A stretch of 63,365 nt of DNA, taken from positions 1-63,365 of the forward strand of contig CAMCWK010000017.1 in assembly GCA_945882615.1 (NCBI GenBank). The letters run 5' to 3'. Within the stretch, counting starts at the first letter, position 1. Each line of letters begins with the position of its first letter. The position numbers were made by a program, and so were the translations under genes. The notes under the pieces are model-generated. The model was not told the origin of the DNA and made no database searches. It saw nothing but the letters and a program-made list of their open reading frames with translations. This document shows positions 1-6,870 of this stretch, one piece after another. Source of the DNA: Rhizobium sp. Q54 (lineage in GTDB: Bacteria; Pseudomonadota; Alphaproteobacteria; Micropepsales; Micropepsaceae).

Positions 1-453
1 GGCCGCGGCAAGCGCGAAGGCGAGGACGAGGAAGCCATCAAGAAGCTGTTCACGCCCGAGTTCCGCAACCGGCTGGATTCCATCATCACCTTTGCGCCGC
101 TCACGCGTAATACGATCGACAAGGTGGTGGAGAAGTTCGTGCTGGAACTGGAAGCACAACTGGCCGACCGCGATGTCACCTTCGACCTGACGCCGGAAGC
201 CACCCGCTGGCTGGGCGAGAAGGGCTATGACGACGCCTTTGGCGCCCGTCCCCTAGCCCGCGTGATCCAGGACAATATCAAGAAGCCGCTGGCCGATGAG
301 ATATTGTTCGGCAAGCTCAAGGGTGGTGGCACCGTGCGGGTGCTGCTGGACCGGGAGAAGGACAAGCTGGCGTTCGAGTTTATCCCGGCGGCGGACGCCA
401 AGCCGCGCGCGCCGCGCACGGGCAAGAAGAAATCCGCTGACGTCGAGGAATAG
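1..453 (+). CDS. clpA: ATP-dependent Clp protease ATP-binding subunit ClpA, C-terminal part
   Basis: Only the last 150 codons are in the window; the gene runs off the left edge in frame 1. ClpA is the AAA+ unfoldase that feeds substrates to ClpP. The sequence contains the end of the second ATPase module: FTPEFRNRLD at about residues 18-27 of the fragment (the sensor/arginine-finger stretch) and the D2 small-domain motif GYDDAFGARPLARVIQ, followed by DEILFGKL. The tail is Lys/Arg/Ala-rich, as is common in alphaproteobacterial ClpA. The conserved residues rule out ClpB and ClpX. The downstream gene starts 10 bp after the stop but is functionally unrelated. Confidence 0.93.
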   Translation, partial: GRGKREGEDEEAIKKLFTPEFRNRLDSIITFAPLTRNTIDKVVEKFVLELEAQLADRDVTFDLTPEATRWLGEKGYDDAFGARPLARVIQDNIKKPLADEILFGKLKGGGTVRVLLDREKDKLAFEFIPAADAKPRAPRTGKKKSADVEE

Positions 454-463
454 GGAGATGCAC

Positions 464-829
464 ATGAAACGGATTGCAGGTTTTGCCGCGATGGCGGTTC
501 TGGCCGCGTCGCCGGCCTTCGCCCATCACGGCTGGAGCGGGCAGGAGGACAAGATCACCAGCCTGACCGGCACGGTGGTGCAAAGCGTCAACCTGGCCGG
601 GCCGCATGGCGGCATGAAGATCAAGGTGGGCAACCAGGTGTGGGACATCACCCTGGCGCCGCCGTTCCGCACCAGCAACGCCGGTCTGACCGAAGCCAAG
701 ATTCCGGTTGGCGCCACCGTGACGGTGCGTGGCAACCGCACGACCGAGCCGGGCCATTACGAGATGAAGACCATCTATGTGAAGCACGGCAAGGACGAGT
801 ATCGCGTCTATCCCGAACGCGATAGGTGA
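464..829 (+). CDS. DUF6152 family exported protein
   Basis: A 121-residue protein with a clear Sec signal peptide: MKR, a hydrophobic run, then cleavage near PAFA-HHGW. The mature start HHGWSGQ is characteristic of the DUF6152 family; the rest is a small beta-rich domain of unknown function (GTVVQSVNLAGPHGGM, VTVRGNRTTEPG). The ATG at 464 is preferred because AGGGAG lies six bases upstream; the ATG at 458 overlaps that Shine-Dalgarno. The stop overlaps the next gene's GTG start (GTGA at 826-829), so the two are translationally coupled. The histidine pair could bind a metal, but this is inference. Function is unknown. Confidence 0.85.
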   Translation: MKRIAGFAAMAVLAASPAFAHHGWSGQEDKITSLTGTVVQSVNLAGPHGGMKIKVGNQVWDITLAPPFRTSNAGLTEAKIPVGATVTVRGNRTTEPGHYEMKTIYVKHGKDEYRVYPERDR

Positions 830-1317
830 GTCTGCCCCGGTTCCTGATCTGGCTGGAAGGCTCCGGCCTCGGCCAGTTCACGCGCTCCCTGGGCGTGTGG
901 AGCTACGCCACCATCAATCTGGTCCATATCCTCGGCATCGCGCTGCTGTTCGGCTCGATCCTGCTCTTGGACCTCAGGCTGCTGGGCGCATGGCGCCGGG
1001 TGCCACTGGCGGCGCTGTCGGGGCCTACCACCTTCATGGCCCGCATCGGCTTTGCGCTGGCGGTGTGCAGCGGCCTTCCCATGCTGTCGGTCAATGCATC
1101 CGAGTATATCGGCAACCCGTTCCTGCTGGTGAAATTCCCCGCCATTGGGCTGGCGCTGCTCAATGTCTGGCTGGTGCATCGTTCGCAAGCCTGGCGCGCC
1201 CATCGCTTGCGCGAACTGATGCCGCGCGAACGGCGCAGATTGGCAATTGGCGCAGCGCTGTCACTGGCCTTCTGGCTCACCGCCATCACCGGCGGGCGGA
1301 TGCTGGGATACTGGTGA
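826..1317 (+). CDS. DUF6644 family integral membrane protein
   Basis: A 163-residue hydrophobic protein starting at a GTG that overlaps the upstream stop codon. About four membrane segments can be seen, at residues 22-46 (SYATINLVHILGIALLFGSI), 70-90, 103-118 and 140-157. The N-terminal WLEGSGLGQFTRSLGVW and the VHILGIALL segment match the DUF6644 family, which commonly neighbours DUF6152 genes. I infer that the exported DUF6152 protein and this membrane protein form one unit, possibly linked to metal or redox handling. Nothing in the sequence proves the biochemical role. Confidence 0.82.
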   Translation: MSLPRFLIWLEGSGLGQFTRSLGVWSYATINLVHILGIALLFGSILLLDLRLLGAWRRVPLAALSGPTTFMARIGFALAVCSGLPMLSVNASEYIGNPFLLVKFPAIGLALLNVWLVHRSQAWRAHRLRELMPRERRRLAIGAALSLAFWLTAITGGRMLGYW

Positions 1318-1327
1318 AAGCTTTGAA

Positions 1328-1384
1328 CAACCCTCCCCTTGAGGGAGGGTCGAAAAATCCGCAAGGATTTTTCGGGGAGGGGCC
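1328..1384. repeat. Dispersed palindromic repeat, two nested hairpins
   Basis: Nested inverted repeats: a CCCTCCCCTTGAGGGAGGG hairpin, then CGAAAAATCC-gcaa-GGATTTTTCG, then GGGGAGGGG, which can also pair with the left arm. It lies between two convergent genes, so it may act as a bidirectional terminator. The arrangement is typical of interspersed G/C-rich repeats in alphaproteobacterial genomes. Confidence 0.6.
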
Positions 1385-1404
1385 TTCGAACAAACCGGTT
1401 CTAT

Positions 1405-1695
1405 CTAAAGCGGTTCTTCGTGATGCACCACGGCCGGCGGGGCGGCGAACAGCGGGCCCAGGATAGCGCGCCATTCGGCAAAGGCGGCCGATTCGCGAAA
1501 ACCCACCGTGTGATCCTCCAGGGTGTCCCACCACACCAGCAGCAGGAAGTCGTCCGGATTCTCGATGCCCGGGCGCATTTCCACCTTGCGGCAGCCCTTG
1601 GAGCCTTCGATATGCGGCCGCGCCTTCACGAAGGCAGCCTTGAAGGCTTCGGCCTGGCCGGGCTTTACGGTGATAAGGGCGCGTTCAAGGATCAC
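1405..1695 (-). CDS. ABM-fold (antibiotic biosynthesis monooxygenase-like) protein
   Basis: A 96-residue single-domain protein with the dimeric ferredoxin-like ABM pattern: N-terminal strand MILERALITVKPGQAEAF, central GCRKVEMRPGIENPDDFLLLVWWDTLEDH, and a helix with FRESAAFAEWRAIL. Members include quinol monooxygenases and heme-degrading enzymes, but no heme-ligand signature is visible, so the substrate is unknown. It starts at GTG (1695) overlapping the HIT gene's TGA, with AGGAG just upstream, so it is the last gene of the minus-strand operon. Confidence 0.8.
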   Translation of the reverse strand: MILERALITVKPGQAEAFKAAFVKARPHIEGSKGCRKVEMRPGIENPDDFLLLVWWDTLEDHTVGFRESAAFAEWRAILGPLFAAPPAVVHHEEPL

Positions 1696-2111
1696 AAGGC
1701 ACTCCTGATTTTTGCGGCGACGGGTTCAAGCCGGGCCGCCTCTACCATGACTTTGCCGTGCGGCGCGAGCGGGATTCCCTCCCAGCGCGGCACAATATGG
1801 AAATGGATATGCGGTACGCTCTGTCCGGCGGCAGGGCGGTTGTACTGCTTGATCAGAATGCCGCCGGGCATCAACGCCTTGTCCACCGCTTTGGCGACTT
1901 TCTGCACCGTCGCCATCATTGCCGTCAGACCTTCGGGTGAAAGGCTTAGAATGTCTTCCGCCGCTTCCTTGGGCACCACCAGCACATGGCCATCGGCCTC
2001 GGGCATCACATCCATGAAGGCCAGGGTCTGGGCGTCCTCATAAATTTTGACGCAAGGAATCTCTCCGCGCAGGATTTTCGCGAAGATATTGCTGTTGTCG
2101 TAGGCCATCAT
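1692..2111 (-). CDS. HIT family nucleotide hydrolase/transferase
   Basis: A 139-residue HIT (histidine triad) protein of the HINT/Hit branch. The catalytic triad HIHFHIVPRW is present near residue 98, preceded by the family patterns IFAKILRGEIPCVKIYED and AFMDVMPEADGHVLVVPK. Such enzymes act on nucleoside phosphoramidates or adenylylated substrates. Start codons at 2111 and 2108 (MMAY) are both possible. The open frame continues upstream, but that extension reads through the palindromic repeat at 2156-2285 and is not part of the protein. Coupled by GTGA overlap to the ABM gene. Confidence 0.92.
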   Translation of the reverse strand: MMAYDNSNIFAKILRGEIPCVKIYEDAQTLAFMDVMPEADGHVLVVPKEAAEDILSLSPEGLTAMMATVQKVAKAVDKALMPGGILIKQYNRPAAGQSVPHIHFHIVPRWEGIPLAPHGKVMVEAARLEPVAAKIRSAL

Positions 2112-2155
2112 GTTGTCCCGTGTTGGTGGGCCATTCTTTCGAAATTCTCCTCCGC

Positions 2156-2285
2156 TGTCATCCCCGGCGAGCGCGAACGCCAGTGAGTGCGAGGGAAGGG
2201 GATCCATGGCGATAGGTCATGCCCGATTTTCAACCTGGATTCCCTTCCCCTCGCGCCGCAACGCGGCGCTCGGCCTGGAATGACA
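2156..2285. repeat. Palindromic repeat, family A, copy 1 (130 bp)
   Basis: Starts TGTCATCCCCGGC and ends GGCCTGGAATGACA, giving near-perfect terminal inverted repeats. Internally the left arm has GAGGGAAGGGGATCCATGG and the right arm GGATTCCCTTCCCCTCGCGC, so the whole unit can fold into one long hairpin. It abuts the stop codon of the acyltransferase gene. Other copies lie at 16779-16905 and 29657-29785. Confidence 0.85.
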
Positions 2286-3401
2286 TTAGGAATTCTTTTT
2301 AAACGGCGCGTGCGCCGCCAGTTCCGCGATATGTTCTGTCACCGCCGCGCGCTCGGCGCCGAGGAAATTGTCCACCGCCCGCGCCAGTCCTTTGTGCAGG
2401 ATGAGATGGGCACTGTAGGTTTCCACCGGCAGATAGCCGCGCAGCAATTTGTGCTCGCCCTGGGCCCCGGCCTCAACCCGTTTCAGACCCCGCGCAATGG
2501 CGAAATCGATCGCCTGGTAATAGCAGGTCTCGAAATGCAGGAAGGGCACATAGTCCGCCGCCCCCCAGTTGCGCCCGAAAAGCACACCTTCGCCAAACAG
2601 GTTGAGCGCGCCGGCGATGTACCGGCCATTCCGCTTGGCCATCACCAGCAGGGTCTGGCGCGCCAGCCCCTGGCCGAGCAGGGAGAAGAATTCGCGAGTG
2701 AGATAGGGCGTTCCCCATTTGCGGCTGCCGGTGTCCGTATAAAAATCGAAGAACTGGTCCCAATGCGCTTCGGTGATATCCGCGCCCGTCAACCAGTCGA
2801 AACTGACGCCGGCATCGCGCACGGCGGCACGTTCTTTCCGCAAATTCTTGCGCTTGGCCGAGGACAGTTCGCTCAGGAACTGGTCGAAGGAGGTGTAGCC
2901 GGGATTTTCCCAGTGAAACTGCTGGCCGGTGCGCAAAAGGTAGCCCGCTTCGCCCGCCGCCTGCCATTCCGCGTGCGTCAAAAATGTAATGTGCAGCGAG
3001 GAAGCGCCAAGCTGCTGGGTAGCGCTCGCCGCCGTCTTCAGCAGCGCCTGGGCATTTCCCAGCAAGCGCTTTCCGGTAACCGGGGTGAAGGGTACGGCGC
3101 ATTGCAGCTTGGGATAATAATCGCCGCCGGTGCGCTCCAACGCCTCGGCCCAGGCATGATCGAAAACATACTCGCCATAGGAATGACTTTTCAGATAGAG
3201 CGGCATCAAGCCGTCTTCCAACAGGAGGTGCGCGGGCTGCCAGCCGGCTTGGCGGGACGCGGAGCCCGATTGCTCCAGTGCCGCGAAGAATTCATAGGTC
3301 GTGAACGGGTGCGGATCGGCCAGACCCTCCGGATTGGCGAGCGCGTTCCAGCGCGCCGCGCCGATCTCCGCCGCACTGGTGATCAGCTTTGCGCCCGTCA
3401 C
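2286..3401 (-). CDS. FemAB-like/GNAT acyltransferase (COG3146, formerly DUF482)
   Basis: A 371-residue protein of the 'peptidogalycan biosynthesis/recognition' family, a FemAB-type GNAT fold. Typical features are NALANPEGLADPHPFTTYEF near the N-terminus, PLYLKSHSYGEYVFDHAWAEA, YYPKLQCAVPFTPVTGKRLL, and the C-terminal GARNWGA-like GRNWGAADYVPFLHFETCYY with GAQGEHKLLRGYLP. It presumably transfers an acyl or aminoacyl group; the substrate is not established. It starts at GTG (3401) overlapping the RidA stop codon. Family A repeat copy 1 begins right after its stop. Confidence 0.88.
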   Translation of the reverse strand: MTGAKLITSAAEIGAARWNALANPEGLADPHPFTTYEFFAALEQSGSASRQAGWQPAHLLLEDGLMPLYLKSHSYGEYVFDHAWAEALERTGGDYYPKLQCAVPFTPVTGKRLLGNAQALLKTAASATQQLGASSLHITFLTHAEWQAAGEAGYLLRTGQQFHWENPGYTSFDQFLSELSSAKRKNLRKERAAVRDAGVSFDWLTGADITEAHWDQFFDFYTDTGSRKWGTPYLTREFFSLLGQGLARQTLLVMAKRNGRYIAGALNLFGEGVLFGRNWGAADYVPFLHFETCYYQAIDFAIARGLKRVEAGAQGEHKLLRGYLPVETYSAHLILHKGLARAVDNFLGAERAAVTEHIAELAAHAPFKKNS

Positions 3402-3859
3402 TTGATCTCGAAGATGGCGTCCACTTCCACCGCCACGCCCCGCGGCAGCGAGCCGACGCCAATGGCGGCGCGTGCATGCTTGCCGGCATCACCGAACACC
3501 GCGGCGAACAGGTCGGAGGCGCCGTTACCCACTTCCGGGTGCTGGGTATAATCCGGCGTGGCATTGACGAAGACGCCGACCCGCACGACTTTCGTCACCC
3601 GGTCCAGGTCGCCGATCGCGGCTTTCAGCTGCGCCAGCACGTTGATGGCGCAAAGCTGCGCCGCCGCCTGACCGGCTTCCATCGGCACATCCACGCCCAG
3701 CTTGCCGACATACTTGATCGCGCCGTCGGCGATGGGAATCTGTCCCGACACGAACACCAGATTGCCGGTGATGGTGCAGGGAACATAGGACGCGACGGGT
3801 ACCGGCCGGGTGGGCAGGGTGACGCCAAGCTCTTTCAGGCGGGCTTCGATGACGGACAT
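3398..3859 (-). CDS. RidA family protein (reactive enamine/imine deaminase-like)
   Basis: A 153-residue protein of the YjgF/YER057c/UK114 superfamily. The N-terminal half has the longer RidA-subfamily pattern (MSVIEARLKELGVTLPTRP, VASYVPCTITGNLVFVSGQIP) and the C-terminus has the HARAAIGVGSLPRGVAVEVDAI strand pair that carries the catalytic Arg. RidA proteins hydrolyse reactive enamines made by PLP enzymes; this longer subfamily is less well characterised. AGGA lies nine bases before the ATG. The stop overlaps the acyltransferase's GTG. Confidence 0.9.
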   Translation of the reverse strand: MSVIEARLKELGVTLPTRPVPVASYVPCTITGNLVFVSGQIPIADGAIKYVGKLGVDVPMEAGQAAAQLCAINVLAQLKAAIGDLDRVTKVVRVGVFVNATPDYTQHPEVGNGASDLFAAVFGDAGKHARAAIGVGSLPRGVAVEVDAIFEIK

Positions 3860-3906
3860 GACTTTTGATCCTGGGGAATAACGCGGTTGGAAGGCGCAAA
3901 GCCTAC

Positions 3907-5220
3907 TCAGGGGCGCGGCTTTTTGAAAGCGCGCCCCTTTCCGACGGCCTCGCCGCCGAACTTTGCCCGTATCCTGTCCATGGCCCGTTCTGCCGCCGCG
4001 CGCTTTTCGCCTTCGGTATCGATCAGGCTTGCGGGATCGGCGCCTTCAGCCGGCGCCAGGTTCGATAGCCCGACACCCAGCAGCCGGAAACGGGTGCCGT
4101 CGGCTTCGCGTTTCAGGGCGGCAAGGGCGGTGCGAAAGATGCGGTCGGCCAGCTGGGTGGGTGCGTCCAGCGAGTTGCTGCGGGTTCTGAGGCGGAAGTC
4201 GGAGGTTTTCAGTTTCAGCACAATGGTCTTGCCCGCCAGGCCATGGGATTTGGCGCGGGCGCTGACCCTTTCGGCCTGCCGCCACAACACGCTCTCCAGA
4301 TCGGCCAGGCGCGACAGATCGGTGTTGAAGGTGGTTTCCGACGAAATGGTCTTCATCTCGCCGCCCGGATCGACGGGGCGGGAGTCTTGCGCATTGGCCA
4401 TCCGGTGCAGCCACAGGCCGGTGGCGCCGTAGCGGCGCGCCAGTTCGCGCGGATCGGCATCCTGCAACTGGCCGACCAGAGTGAGGCCGTCGCGTTCCAG
4501 CTGGGCCTGCATGACTTTTCCTGCCCCGCGCATGATGCCGATCTTCTTGTCGCGCAGGAAGCTTCTGGCCTCCGCCATGCCGATCACGGCGAAACCGCGC
4601 GGCTTGTCCAGTTCAGATGCCAGCTTGGCGAGGAACTTGTTGCCCGACAGGCCGACCGAGACGGTGATGGCGATTTCGCGCTCGATCCGCAGCGCCAGCG
4701 CCGCCATGGTCTGGGCCGGGGTGCGGTGATGGATGCGCTGGGTACCCGACAGGTCGAGATAGGCTTCGTCCAGCGACAGCGGCTCCACCAGCGGCGTCAG
4801 TTCCTCCATCATCTGCCGGATTTGCCGCGCCACCTGCGCGTAATGGGAATGACGCGGCTTCAGGATCACGGCTTGCGGGCACAGCCGCTTGGCCTGGAAC
4901 ATCGGCATGGCCGAACGCACGCCATAGGTGCGGGCGATATAGCAGCAAGTTGAAACTACGCCGCGCGTCTCCCCGCCCACGATCAGCGGCCTGTCTTTCA
5001 GCGAGGGATCGTCGCGCTTCTCGATGGCGGCATAAAAGGCGTCGCAGTCCATGTGCGCGATGGCCAGCGTGTCCAGTTCAGGATGCGCCAGCACGCGGGT
5101 CGAACCACAGTTGGGGCAGGGCGCGTCGGCAGGAGCGTCGGCGTAAGCCGGAGCGACCCATAAAGAGACGTCACTCAGGCAATCGCGGCAGAAGGCCGGC
5201 CAGGTTTCTATTCCGGCCAT
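3907..5220 (-). CDS. dinB: DNA polymerase IV with N-terminal zinc-ribbon-like extension
   Basis: A 437-residue Y-family polymerase for error-prone translesion synthesis. Catalytic acidic residues are D58 (HMDCDAFYAAIE) and D151/E152 (LSLDEAYLDLSG); the HhH and little-finger regions follow (GNKFLAKLASELDKPRGF, SSETTFNTDLS). Before the polymerase core there is an extra 50-residue segment with two CxxC pairs, C11/C14 and C35/C38 (CPNCGSTRVL), absent from E. coli DinB but plausible as a zinc ribbon. The 5' end overlaps the upstream ROK gene by 13 bp, so expression probably comes from the shared operon. No SOS box was seen right at its start. Confidence 0.94.
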   Translation of the reverse strand: MAGIETWPAFCRDCLSDVSLWVAPAYADAPADAPCPNCGSTRVLAHPELDTLAIAHMDCDAFYAAIEKRDDPSLKDRPLIVGGETRGVVSTCCYIARTYGVRSAMPMFQAKRLCPQAVILKPRHSHYAQVARQIRQMMEELTPLVEPLSLDEAYLDLSGTQRIHHRTPAQTMAALALRIEREIAITVSVGLSGNKFLAKLASELDKPRGFAVIGMAEARSFLRDKKIGIMRGAGKVMQAQLERDGLTLVGQLQDADPRELARRYGATGLWLHRMANAQDSRPVDPGGEMKTISSETTFNTDLSRLADLESVLWRQAERVSARAKSHGLAGKTIVLKLKTSDFRLRTRSNSLDAPTQLADRIFRTALAALKREADGTRFRLLGVGLSNLAPAEGADPASLIDTEGEKRAAAERAMDRIRAKFGGEAVGKGRAFKKPRP

Positions 5221-6107
5221 AGCCAGGCCGCGCCGCGTATCCCGCTGGAATCCCCGTGCATGTTTTTGACGATGTTGGGCGGCGCTCCCAGGGTGAAGGC
5301 ATACTTCTCCACCCGCGGCGGCAAGTCGTCGTAAAGCCGCGCGACATTCGACAGCCCGCCCCCCAGCACGATCACCTCGGGATCGAGGATGTTGACCACC
5401 GTGGCCAGCCCGCGCGCCAGCCGATCCACCAACCGGTCCATCGCCGCACGTTCCTCAGCGCCATTCGCTGCCGCGATGTCTTGCGCCGTAATGCTGCGTC
5501 CCGTGGCGCGCTTGAACTCGGCCACGAGGGCCGGACCGCTGCACCAGCTCTCCATGCAGCCGCGTTTGCCGCAATAGCAGTCGGGCGCATGGCTGACTTC
5601 TTCCGCCGACGGGCTGGGGAGGGGAATATGCCCCCACTCACCGCCCACGCCATGGGCGCCTTCCAGCACTTTGCCGTTCACCACCACTCCGCCGCCGACT
5701 CCGGTGCCGGCGATGACGCCGAACACCACGCTCGCGCCCGCCGCCGCGCCGTCACGGCTTTCCGACAGCGCAAAGCAGTTGGCGTCATTGGCCAGGCGCA
5801 CGGCGCGGCCCAGCGACGTTTCAAGGTCGTGGTGGAACGGCTTTCCGTTGAGCCAGGTCGAGTTGGCATTCTTGATCACACCCTGCGGCGTTTCGCAGCC
5901 GGGGATGGCAATACCCAGATTGCCCGTGCCGCCACATTGCGCCTCGGCTTCGCGCACCAGTTCGGTCAGGGTGCGGATGGTGCCGTCATAGTCGCGCGCC
6001 GTCGCCACACGCTTGCGCCAGCGTTCCTCCCCGCCGGGGGCGAGCGCCAGAATCTCGGTCTTGGTGCCGCCCAGATCGATACCCAGACGCAAGGAAGAAG
6101 GGCACAT
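5208..6107 (-). CDS. ROK family sugar kinase (fructokinase/N-acetylglucosamine kinase-like)
   Basis: A 299-residue ROK kinase. The phosphate-binding loop GIDLGGTKTE is at residues 9-18, the catalytic region has LANDANCFALSE, and the ROK zinc site appears as GGEWGHIP followed by CYCGKRGCMESWCSGP. The adenosine motif is VIVLGGGLSN. It phosphorylates a sugar in the cytoplasm; fructose, mannose and GlcNAc are all possible. The ATG at 6107 shares a base with the DUF3572 stop (TGATG), so translation is coupled. A longer open frame upstream is only the DUF3572 gene read in another frame. Confidence 0.9.
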   Translation of the reverse strand: MCPSSLRLGIDLGGTKTEILALAPGGEERWRKRVATARDYDGTIRTLTELVREAEAQCGGTGNLGIAIPGCETPQGVIKNANSTWLNGKPFHHDLETSLGRAVRLANDANCFALSESRDGAAAGASVVFGVIAGTGVGGGVVVNGKVLEGAHGVGGEWGHIPLPSPSAEEVSHAPDCYCGKRGCMESWCSGPALVAEFKRATGRSITAQDIAAANGAEERAAMDRLVDRLARGLATVVNILDPEVIVLGGGLSNVARLYDDLPPRVEKYAFTLGAPPNIVKNMHGDSSGIRGAAWLWPE

Positions 6108-6382
6108 CAGATTTCCCGCAGCTCTTCGGCGCCGAACGCCCGGCGTGCCACGTGGACATCCTTGGGTTCCACCGACGCGGCCGCGCAAAAACGCAGCAGA
6201 AGGTCTTCATGTGCCAGCAGAAAGTCCAAAACGGCCGCATTCATATCCGGACTGCCGGCGCCGTCCCGCAGGTCGCCAGCCTCGATCCCGGACTGGCTGA
6301 GGAACCGCTGAATGCCGTCTTCCTCCCCGGCCAGCCAGCCAAGGGCTTCCAAAGCCAGGATTTCCGCGTTTTTAGAGGGCAT
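6107..6382 (-). CDS. DUF3572 family protein
   Basis: A 91-residue protein resembling DUF3572 (KNAEILALEALGWLAGEEDG, FLSQSGIEAGDLR, FLLAHEDLLLRFCAAA). The family is small, alphaproteobacterial and of unknown function; its gene often sits next to divK, as here where it is divergent from divK. The ATG at 6382 is chosen because it gives the usual family length; an upstream TTG at 6400 would add six residues and neither has a strong Shine-Dalgarno. It appears to be first in a long minus-strand operon. Confidence 0.82.
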   Translation of the reverse strand: MPSKNAEILALEALGWLAGEEDGIQRFLSQSGIEAGDLRDGAGSPDMNAAVLDFLLAHEDLLLRFCAAASVEPKDVHVARRAFGAEELREI

Positions 6383-6492
6383 GGGGACCGGGATCGTCAA
6401 GGGAGCGTTAAGAGATAATCCCTAATACTGCTCAAAACAGCCAGAGCCCGTTTTGGGCGCTGGGAGGGGCGGTATGCCGCCGGAGAGCAGCC

Positions 6493-6867
6493 ATGGACGT
6501 GAAAACCAAGACAGTCCTGATCGTGGAGGACAATGAGCTCAACATGAAGCTCTTCCACGACCTGCTGGACGCCCATGGCTACAATATCCTGCAAACCAAG
6601 GACGGCATGGAAGCGCTGGACATCGCCCGCGAACACCATCCCGACCTGATCCTGATGGACATCCAGCTGCCGGAAGTCTCCGGCCTGGAAGTCACCAAAT
6701 GGCTCAAGGAAGACGATGCGCTCAAGAGCATCCCCGTCGTCGCCGTGACAGCCTTCGCCATGAAGGGCGACGAGGAAGTCATCCGCCAGGGCGGCTGCGA
6801 GGCCTATATCTCCAAGCCCATTTCGGTCACCAGCTTTCTGGAAACCGTGCGCCGGTTCATCGGCTGA
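6493..6867 (+). CDS. divK: Single-domain response regulator DivK
   Basis: A 124-residue stand-alone receiver domain. The acidic pocket is E12/D13, the phosphoacceptor is D56 ([10 protein letters not shown]), the Thr is in [12 protein letters not shown] and the Lys is K108 (YISKP). The core [17 protein letters not shown] and the [13 protein letters not shown] stretch are nearly identical to Caulobacter DivK, which controls cell polarity and CtrA activity through DivJ/PleC and DivL. GGAGAG precedes the ATG. pleD starts three bases after its stop, the conserved alphaproteobacterial arrangement. Confidence 0.96.
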   Translation: MDVKTKTVLIVEDNELNMKLFHDLLDAHGYNILQTKDGMEALDIAREHHPDLILMDIQLPEVSGLEVTKWLKEDDALKSIPVVAVTAFAMKGDEEVIRQGGCEAYISKPISVTSFLETVRRFIG

Positions 6868-6870
6868 GCC

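Noticed and set aside
2112..2207. An N-terminal extension of the HIT protein
   Set aside because: The extra 32 codons read through the family A repeat and have no homology; the conserved protein starts at MMAY.
6401..6492. CtrA binding site in the divK promoter
   Set aside because: A TTAA at 6409 has no second half-site at the required spacing, so the consensus is not met.
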